Shown piece by piece: positions 58,118 to 64,000 of a DNA stretch of 64,000 nucleotides. The DNA lies in the NCBI RefSeq assembly GCF_900188395.1, contig NZ_FZOB01000006.1:35062-99061 (forward strand), in the 5' to 3' direction. Under the pieces are notes generated by a model, which was given only the letters and a program-made list of their open reading frames with translations, did no database searches and was not told the DNA's origin. Source of the stretch: Desulfurobacterium atlanticum. Its GTDB lineage: Bacteria > Aquificota > Aquificia > Desulfurobacteriales > Desulfurobacteriaceae. Position numbers and translations under genes: made by a program. How positions within the stretch are numbered: position 1 is the stretch's first letter; the number at the start of each line of letters is the position of its first letter.

Positions 58118-61100
58118 ACGATAATAATCTTGAAGTGATTTCACATCAAACCCTTTCTTTTTTACAGACTCTATAGCCTTAACAGCAGCCTGAGCACCTC
58201 TTATAGTTGTATAGTAAGGAATCTTAAAATTAACAGCAAGTCGCCTGATACTTAAAGCATCTTTTTTAGATTTTGTCCCGGTTGGAGTATTTATAATCAG
58301 GGCGATTTGGTTGTTTTTAATCATGTCAGCTATATTGGGTCTTCTACCCTCCTGAATTTTATAAACAAGAGAAACAGGAATACCCTTCTCTTTAAGGAAC
58401 TTATAGGTGCCTTCTGTAGAAACTATCTCAAACCCCATATCCACAAGAGCTTTTACAATATCAACTACTTTAGGTTTATCTTTATCCTTAACACTTACAA
58501 ACACTTTTCCTCTGGCAGGATCAATAGGTAGTCTTGAACCAGCAGCAAGTTGAGCTTTATAAAAAGCGATACCTAAATCTTCATCTATTCCCATAACCTC
58601 ACCTGTGGATTTCATTTCGGGAGAAAGAACAGGATCAACTTTTGGAAATCTGTTAAACGGAAACACAGCTTCTTTAACAGAATAATAGGAAGGTTCCACC
58701 TCTTTTACACCAAGTTCTTTTAAGGTCTTTCCAAGAGCAATTTTTGTAGCAACCTTTGCAAGAGGAATACCTGTAGCTTTGCTTATAAAAGGAACTGTTC
58801 TTGAAGCTCTTGGATTAACTTCAATAATATATATTTCTCCGTCCTTTACAGCAAACTGAATATTGATTAGTCCCTTAACTTTAAGTTCAAGTGCAAGTTT
58901 TCGTGTTATTTCCTTAATTTTCTCTACAACTTCTGAAGAAACAGAAAATGTTGGAAATACACATGCACTATCCCCGGAGTGAATTCCCGCTTCCTCAATA
59001 TGTTCCATAACTCCACCTATAACAACCGTTTCCCCGTCAGCTACTGCATCAACATCAAACTCAACTGCATCTTCAAGAAATTTATCGATAAGAACCGGTT
59101 TATCTTCAGAAACCTCAACAGCCTCACTCATATAGCTTCGTAATTCATCCATATTATCAACAATTCTCATAGCCCTTCCACCAAGAACATAAGAAGGTCT
59201 CATAAGAACCGGGAAACCTATTTCTTCAGCTATTTTTTCAGCTCCCTCAAGAGAGTAAGCGATCCCGGATGGAGGTTGCTTTAAACCAAGCCTTGTTAAA
59301 AGTTCTCTAAATTTTTCTCTATCCTCTGCTATATCAATACTCTCTGAACTTGTTCCAAGTATTCTAACTCCCTCTTTTTCAAGTGGAACGGCAAGCTTTA
59401 AAGGTGTCTGGCCACCAAACTGAACAATAACTCCTTCATGATTTTCCTTTCTTACAATGTTTAAAGCATCCTCAAGGGTTAAAGGGTCAAAAAATAGTTT
59501 ATCCGAAGTATCATAGTCTGTGGATACAGTTTCCGGATTACAGTTAACCATGTGAGCTTCATATCCAAGCTCTCTCAACGCCCATACAGAGTGAACACAG
59601 CAGTAGTCAAACTCAACTCCTTGTCCTATTCTGTTGGGACCAGAACCAAAAACTGCAACCTTTTTATTATCTGAAGGAGAAGCCTCACACTCTATACCGT
59701 CATAAGTTGAATAATAGTAAGGAGTATAAGCCTCAAATTCCCCCGCACATGTATCAACAGTTTTATAAAGAACAGGAGCTACCTGCTTTCTCTTTTCCCT
59801 TACATCTTTTTCAGAAACGTTCCAGACTTCTGCAATATATCTGTCTGAAAATCCCCACTTTTTGGCTAACTTTAAAAGGTCAGATGGAACAGTTTCTATC
59901 GTATATTTTCCAAGCTCTTTTTCAAGGTCAACAATCTGCTTTATGTTATGTAAAAACCACCTGTCTATCTTGCTCAATTCATAAATTTCATCAATGGACT
60001 TTCCTCTTCTAAATCCTTCTGCAACATACCACATTCTATCTGGAGTTGGAACAGCTATTTTTGATTCAAGCTCGGAGTCTGTGATATTTTCAGCTCCTTT
60101 CATAAACAACCCATATCTTCCTACCTCAAGAGAACGAATAGCTTTTAGAAATGCTTCTTTAAACGTTCTTCCAATTGCCATAACCTCACCAACAGATTTC
60201 ATAGAGGTTGTAAGCACTGGATCAGCTTCAGGAAACTTTTCAAAAGCCCATCTTGGAAATTTAACAACACAATAATCGATAGCTGGTTCAAAAGAAGCAG
60301 GAGTTTTTTTCGTAATATCATTCGGAAGTTCATCAAGAGTATATCCAACTGCAAGTTTTGCAGCTATCTTTGCTATCGGAAAACCGGTAGCTTTTGAAGC
60401 AAGAGCGGAAGAACGGGAAACTCTTGGATTCATCTCAATAACAATTATTCTCCCTGTTTCTGGATTAACAGCAAACTGAACATTTGAGCCACCTGTTTCA
60501 ACACCAATTTCTCTTATAACCTTAATAGCCCAATCTCTTAAAATCTGATATTCTTTATCCGTTAAAGTTTGAGCTGGAGCAACGGTAATAGACTCACCGG
60601 TGTGAACCCCCATAGGATCAATATTTTCTATAGAACAGATGATAACAACATTATCATTTAAATCCCTCATAACCTCAAGCTCAAACTCTTTCCATCCAAG
60701 AACAGATTCCTCAATAAGAACTTCAGAAATCGGACTTGCATCAAGACCTTTTCTAACAATCTCCTTATACTCTTCCACATTGTACGCAACACCGCCTCCT
60801 TCACCACCAAGAGTAAAGGCAGGACGGATAATAGCTGGAAGTCCCACATTTTCAAGAACTTCCATCGCTTCTTCCATTGACCTTGCAAGTCCACTTCTTG
60901 GAACATCAAGACCTATTTTTTTCATCGCCTCTTTAAAAAGCTCTCTATCTTCCGCCTTTTTTATAGCATCAACATTTGCACCTATCAGTTCAACTCCGTA
61001 CTTATCAAGAATACCAGCATCTTGCAACGCAACTGCAAGATTCAGTGCTGTCTGTCCACCAACTGTAGGCAAAAGAGCATCAGGACGCTCTTTTTTTATT

Positions 61101-61330
61101 ATCTTTTCAAGCGTCTCAACTGTTAAAGGCTCTATATATGTTCTATCAGAAATATCTGGATCTGTCATTATTGTTGCAGGATTGGAGTTAACAAGAACAA
61201 CTTCATACCCTTCCTCTTTTAAAGCTTTACAGGCCTGAGTTCCTGAATAATCAAATTCTGCTGCTTGACCAATAACAATAGGACCAGAGCCTACTATCAT
61301 TATCCTTTTTATATCCGTTCTTTTCGGCAA
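58109..61330 (-). CDS. carB: Carbamoyl-phosphate synthase large subunit
   Basis: A 1073-residue enzyme making carbamoyl phosphate for arginine and pyrimidines, with two homologous ATP-grasp halves. The first starts [20 protein letters not shown] with [10 protein letters not shown] and [18 protein letters not shown]. The second starts [19 protein letters not shown] with [10 protein letters not shown] and [20 protein letters not shown]-terminal MGS-like allosteric domain covers about the last 140 residues ([17 protein letters not shown]). It is a single uninterrupted chain, unlike the split carB of some archaea and Aquifex. The small subunit carA is not in the window. Confidence 0.97.
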   Translation of the reverse strand: MPKRTDIKRIMIVGSGPIVIGQAAEFDYSGTQACKALKEEGYEVVLVNSNPATIMTDPDISDRTYIEPLTVETLEKIIKKERPDALLPTVGGQTALNLAVALQDAGILDKYGVELIGANVDAIKKAEDRELFKEAMKKIGLDVPRSGLARSMEEAMEVLENVGLPAIIRPAFTLGGEGGGVAYNVEEYKEIVRKGLDASPISEVLIEESVLGWKEFELEVMRDLNDNVVIICSIENIDPMGVHTGESITVAPAQTLTDKEYQILRDWAIKVIREIGVETGGSNVQFAVNPETGRIIVIEMNPRVSRSSALASKATGFPIAKIAAKLAVGYTLDELPNDITKKTPASFEPAIDYCVVKFPRWAFEKFPEADPVLTTSMKSVGEVMAIGRTFKEAFLKAIRSLEVGRYGLFMKGAENITDSELESKIAVPTPDRMWYVAEGFRRGKSIDEIYELSKIDRWFLHNIKQIVDLEKELGKYTIETVPSDLLKLAKKWGFSDRYIAEVWNVSEKDVREKRKQVAPVLYKTVDTCAGEFEAYTPYYYSTYDGIECEASPSDNKKVAVFGSGPNRIGQGVEFDYCCVHSVWALRELGYEAHMVNCNPETVSTDYDTSDKLFFDPLTLEDALNIVRKENHEGVIVQFGGQTPLKLAVPLEKEGVRILGTSSESIDIAEDREKFRELLTRLGLKQPPSGIAYSLEGAEKIAEEIGFPVLMRPSYVLGGRAMRIVDNMDELRSYMSEAVEVSEDKPVLIDKFLEDAVEFDVDAVADGETVVIGGVMEHIEEAGIHSGDSACVFPTFSVSSEVVEKIKEITRKLALELKVKGLINIQFAVKDGEIYIIEVNPRASRTVPFISKATGIPLAKVATKIALGKTLKELGVKEVEPSYYSVKEAVFPFNRFPKVDPVLSPEMKSTGEVMGIDEDLGIAFYKAQLAAGSRLPIDPARGKVFVSVKDKDKPKVVDIVKALVDMGFEIVSTEGTYKFLKEKGIPVSLVYKIQEGRRPNIADMIKNNQIALIINTPTGTKSKKDALSIRRLAVNFKIPYYTTIRGAQAAVKAIESVKKKGFDVKSLQDYYRSL

Positions 61331-61388
61331 CGTTTACCTCCATTCCAGTAAATTCAATCCCTTATTTTACACTAAGTATAGATAAACA

Positions 61389-61411
61389 GCTAACACTCCT
61401 TTAATGTTAGC
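61389..61411. repeat. Inverted repeat in the carB-nucleotidase gap
   Basis: GCTAACA (61389-61395) and TGTTAGC (61405-61411), nine bases apart. A possible operator; too weak a stem for a terminator. Confidence 0.4.
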
Positions 61412-61427
61412 ACCAACAAACACAACC

Positions 61428-61459
61428 TTAACACATCTTTAACATTTACTCTCTAAGAT
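61428..61459 (+). promoter_or_regulatory. Pho-box-like direct repeats and -10 for the nucleotidase gene
   Basis: TTAACA at 61428-61433 and again at 61439-61444, an 11-bp period, then nine bases and TAAGAT (61454-61459) as a -10. This matches the layout of PhoP/PhoB-activated promoters, which have no -35 but an 11-bp repeat. The function of the gene (phosphate release) fits. Confidence 0.5.
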
Positions 61460-61489
61460 TACAAAACAGAACAACTTGGAGGATAAAAT

Positions 61490-63292
61490 ATGAACAGAAA
61501 AATCAAAGTTAGTACACCTTTGCTTATCTTCAGCATCGCTTTTTCAGGATGTGGAAAACAAGCTGTTAAAACAACTCCTGAAGTAGAGAAAAAAACAACC
61601 ATTACATTCATTCACATGAACGACATCCATTCCCACCTTTCAGGCTCAAAAACAAAACTGTATTTCAACGGGAAAAAGACCTACGTAACAATTGGAGAGC
61701 TTAACCGTGCAATAGCAAAAATAAAGGAACTGCAAAAAACTTCTTCCAACCCGGTTACACTAAACGCAGGAGACATGATAGTAGGGACCCTTTATTATGT
61801 CCTATTTAGAGGAAATGCAACAGCAGACCTTCTAAACCTTGTTAACTGGGACGCAGCAACAATCGGAAACCATGAATTTGATGACGGAGATAAAGGGTTA
61901 AAACATTTCCTTGATAGAATAAATTTTCCAATCGTCAGTGCAAACATAATTCCTAAAAAAGGGAGTATTCTTGAATATTACTGGACTCCTTACAGAATAA
62001 TTGAAAGAAATGGAGAAAAAATTGGTATTATTGGAATAGGTTATGCCCAAAAAACCAAAATGTCTTCAAATCCAGGTAATGACATAGAATTTCTTGATGA
62101 AATTGAAACTGCAAAAAAGTATGTAAAAGAGCTCTCAGATCTTGGAGTTAACAAAATCGTTATCTTAAGCCACTTCGGAATGGAAAATGACCTTAAACTT
62201 GCAAAAGAAGTTCCGGGAGTTGATGTGATAATAGACGGTGACTCTCACTCACTACTTGGAAATTACACAGCTTATGGAATAAAAAGTCAATTTAATAAAT
62301 ATCCCCAAATAGTAAAAGGAGCAGATGGTCAGAAAGTATGCGTTACTTCTGCATGGCAGTACGGATATGCAGTAGGAAAACTTAAAGTTGACTTTGACAG
62401 TAAAGGAAATGTAATAGAATGTAATGGAGTAACCACCATTCTTTTAGGAGATGAGTTCAAAAGAAAGGTTAACGGAAAAAAAGTAAAGCTTAAAGGTTCA
62501 GAAAAAGCCGAAATAGAGGAGATAATTGCAAACAGCAACGGAAAACTTGAAATAGTAAAACCTGACCCTGAAGCTGAAAAAATATTAAATAGCTATTCTG
62601 AAAAAGTGGAGACTCTTAAAAGGCAGGTTATAGGATTTGCCGCTGAGTTTCTCGGTCACAACAGAATTCCAGGAGATAAAAAAGATGGAGTAAGTGTTCT
62701 TTCAAAACATGGAAGCGAAATAGCTCCGATAGTTGCAAAAGCCTTCTATGAAAAGATTAAGAATGCAGATGTTGCCATCCAAAATGCCGGCGGTGTAAGA
62801 ACAGCTATAGATGACGGACCTATAACCATCGGAGAAGTCTATAAACTCCTTCCTTTCAGCAACACCCTGTATGTGTTAAAGATGAAAGGCTCTGAAATCA
62901 AACAGGTTCTTGAAGATGCTATCTCAAACTTTATGGATAAAGGAGGCTCTACAGGCTCTTTCCCTTACGCTTACGGAATAAGATACGATGTTGACCTTTC
63001 AAAACCTTGCGGAAAAAGAATTTCCAATCTTGAAATAATGGACAGAAAAACAAAGATCTGGCATCCGATAGACCCGAACAGATACTACATAGTAGTTACA
63101 AACAGTTATATAGCACACGGAAAAGATGGGTATAAAACATTTGGGAAGGTTCTAAAAGAAAGAGGTGGAATAGATACATATTTTGGATATGCTGAAACCT
63201 TCATTGATTATATCAAGAAACTTTCTGCTAAAGGAAAAGAGCTTAAGAAACTTCCAAGAGATGAAATGCCTGTTCAGAACTTCACAAAATAG
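61490..63292 (+). CDS. Lipoprotein 5'-nucleotidase/2',3'-cyclic-nucleotide phosphodiesterase (UshA family)
   Basis: A 600-residue metallophosphatase. The signal peptide ends in a lipobox (FSGC, Cys21), so it is a membrane lipoprotein. The calcineurin-like domain has HMNDIHSH (H42, D45, H47), NAGD (D95), GNHEFDDG (N127, H128), LSHFGMENDL and DGDSH. The 5'-nucleotidase C-terminal domain has QNAGGVRTAIDDGPITIGEVY and KMKGSEIKQVLEDA. It would strip phosphate from nucleotides in the periplasm or at the cell surface. GGAGG precedes the ATG. Confidence 0.93.
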   Translation: MNRKIKVSTPLLIFSIAFSGCGKQAVKTTPEVEKKTTITFIHMNDIHSHLSGSKTKLYFNGKKTYVTIGELNRAIAKIKELQKTSSNPVTLNAGDMIVGTLYYVLFRGNATADLLNLVNWDAATIGNHEFDDGDKGLKHFLDRINFPIVSANIIPKKGSILEYYWTPYRIIERNGEKIGIIGIGYAQKTKMSSNPGNDIEFLDEIETAKKYVKELSDLGVNKIVILSHFGMENDLKLAKEVPGVDVIIDGDSHSLLGNYTAYGIKSQFNKYPQIVKGADGQKVCVTSAWQYGYAVGKLKVDFDSKGNVIECNGVTTILLGDEFKRKVNGKKVKLKGSEKAEIEEIIANSNGKLEIVKPDPEAEKILNSYSEKVETLKRQVIGFAAEFLGHNRIPGDKKDGVSVLSKHGSEIAPIVAKAFYEKIKNADVAIQNAGGVRTAIDDGPITIGEVYKLLPFSNTLYVLKMKGSEIKQVLEDAISNFMDKGGSTGSFPYAYGIRYDVDLSKPCGKRISNLEIMDRKTKIWHPIDPNRYYIVVTNSYIAHGKDGYKTFGKVLKERGGIDTYFGYAETFIDYIKKLSAKGKELKKLPRDEMPVQNFTK

Positions 63293-63298
63293 AACTTT

Positions 63299-63322
63299 TA
63301 CCGGGGCATGTGTGCCCCGGTA
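63299..63322. terminator. Bidirectional hairpin terminator
   Basis: A perfect 10-bp stem (TACCGGGGCA / TGCCCCGGTA, 4-base loop TGTG) between the convergent nucleotidase and GGDEF genes. The most GC-rich hairpin of the window. Confidence 0.8.
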
Positions 63323-63327
63323 CCACT

Positions 63328-63930
63328 TCAATTATCTTCTGCCACTACACATCTGTTTCGTCCACTGTTTTTAGCTTCATAAAGCGCTTTATCGGCTCTA
63401 TCAATAAGCTGTTCCAACGTTTCACCAGGAGAATATTCGGCTATCCCGCAACTAACTGTTATTTTTTTTCCAATACCAAACTCAGTATCTTCAACTGCTT
63501 TTCTTATTCTTTCAGCTACAGTTAAAGCTTCATCTTTCCCCACTCCAGGAAGAACAACTATAAATTCCTCTCCTCCAAATCTAAAAGCTAAATCCTTTCC
63601 TCTTATCTGGCTCTTTATAATATGTGCAACTTTAGACAAAACCTCATCACCTTTTATATGACCAAAAGTGTCATTAACCTTTTTGAAAAAATCTATATCT
63701 ATAATTAGTATTGAAACCGGAACCCCATCTTTTCTTGAAATCCAGATTCTTCTTTTAACTTCATTTTGGAAAGAGTGACGATTATAAAGAAGCGTAAGCT
63801 TATCAATAAATACATCTTTTTCAAGATTTTTAGTTATCAAAAACCTGCATAGGTATACACATACTCCCCACCCACACCAAAGGAAAAAGGCTGCCCACCT
63901 GGTAGTTAAAATATTAAGAGCACTAAACAT
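63328..63930 (-). CDS. GGDEF-domain diguanylate cyclase
   Basis: A 200-residue protein with one hydrophobic segment (about 12-32), then a GGDEF domain. It has DKLTLLYNRHSFQNEV, the metal-binding DID (78-80), FGHIKGDEVL, and the active-site GGEEF (119-123). The inhibitory RxxD site (RGKD, 110-113) stands the usual five residues before it, so c-di-GMP feedback is likely. The sensory part is almost nil. No ribosome site is visible before the ATG at 63930, so the start is uncertain and the N-terminus may be a remnant of a longer sensor. Confidence 0.85.
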   Translation of the reverse strand: MFSALNILTTRWAAFFLWCGWGVCVYLCRFLITKNLEKDVFIDKLTLLYNRHSFQNEVKRRIWISRKDGVPVSILIIDIDFFKKVNDTFGHIKGDEVLSKVAHIIKSQIRGKDLAFRFGGEEFIVVLPGVGKDEALTVAERIRKAVEDTEFGIGKKITVSCGIAEYSPGETLEQLIDRADKALYEAKNSGRNRCVVAEDN

Positions 63931-63972
63931 TCAAATTTTCAGAAAACCAAAACCACTACCAGGAGGACAACC

Positions 63973-64000
63973 ATGCAGCTAAATATAAACCTATACCACG
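63973..64000 (+). CDS. Start of an unidentified gene, cut by the window end
   Basis: ATG at 63973 with GGAGG at 63962-63966, and an open frame MQLNINLYH to the edge. Too short to name. Confidence 0.5.

Noticed and set aside
58109..61330. Internal repeat in carB
   Set aside because: The two halves are the old ATP-grasp duplication shared by all CarB proteins, diverged at DNA level, not a recent repeat.

Overview
The window is a dense, AT-rich stretch of bacterial chromosome: about 62 protein genes, no gap over 300 bases without a gene, and no tRNA, rRNA, CRISPR array, insertion sequence or phage gene that I could find. Several things point to a thermophilic, anaerobic, chemolithoautotrophic member of the Aquificota, most likely family Desulfurobacteriaceae. 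These are a motA-motB-motB gene set, an octaheme Hao-type cytochrome beside a tetraheme NapC/NrfH-type cytochrome, a metal-type KdsA, a two-subunit biotin carboxylase of the PycAB/CfiAB kind, and a histidine phosphatase resembling the Aquificota phosphoserine phosphatase. The outer membrane is Gram-negative with LPS (kdsA, kdsB, lolA, secretin). The taxonomic placement is inference from gene content.

Layout. 1-5567 (minus): M16 protease, pgpA, biotin carboxylase, carboxyltransferase with biotin domain, and a histidine phosphatase cut by the window edge. 5626-10464 (plus): division and wall cluster murD-ftsW-murG-scpB plus a cytidylate-kinase-like gene. 10493-15284 (minus): pgk, then rsmD, a QueD-like gene and a U32 family gene. 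15357-20040 (plus): lolA-glcD, then motA-motB1-motB2-ruvX behind a consensus FliA promoter. 20030-27713: HNH nuclease, purKE, a SemiSWEET, typA, and hisC-ahcY with an outer-membrane protein. 27760-31237 (minus): a DUF4332 protein and a redox block (C_GCAxxG_C_C/heme hybrid, tetraheme CycX/NrfH type, octaheme Hao). 31333-40701 (minus): a ten-gene run kdsB-pyrG-marC-murB-ccp-kdsA-nth-pncB-cmk-MBL.

40823-46181 (plus): a FAH-family enzyme, DUF89, Sua5/YrdC, an HgdB-like iron-sulfur protein and RqcH. 46152-53683 (minus): the type IV pilus operon pilM-N-O-P-Q, followed without a gap by a surface protein of repeated domains and by truB. 53773-64000: aroA, a class II aldolase, rluB, two unknown genes, carB, a lipoprotein 5'-nucleotidase, a diguanylate cyclase and the first bases of one more gene.

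Best leads: a 327-bp tandem duplication, apparently perfect and in frame, in the pilus-linked surface protein; the Hao/CycX pair as a possible nitrite- or hydroxylamine-reducing module beside an unusual heme/C_GCAxxG protein; the exact FliA promoter for the stator genes; the HgdB-like protein with no adjacent activator ATPase in a translation-quality operon; and two unrecognised genes with a nearly leaderless promoter.
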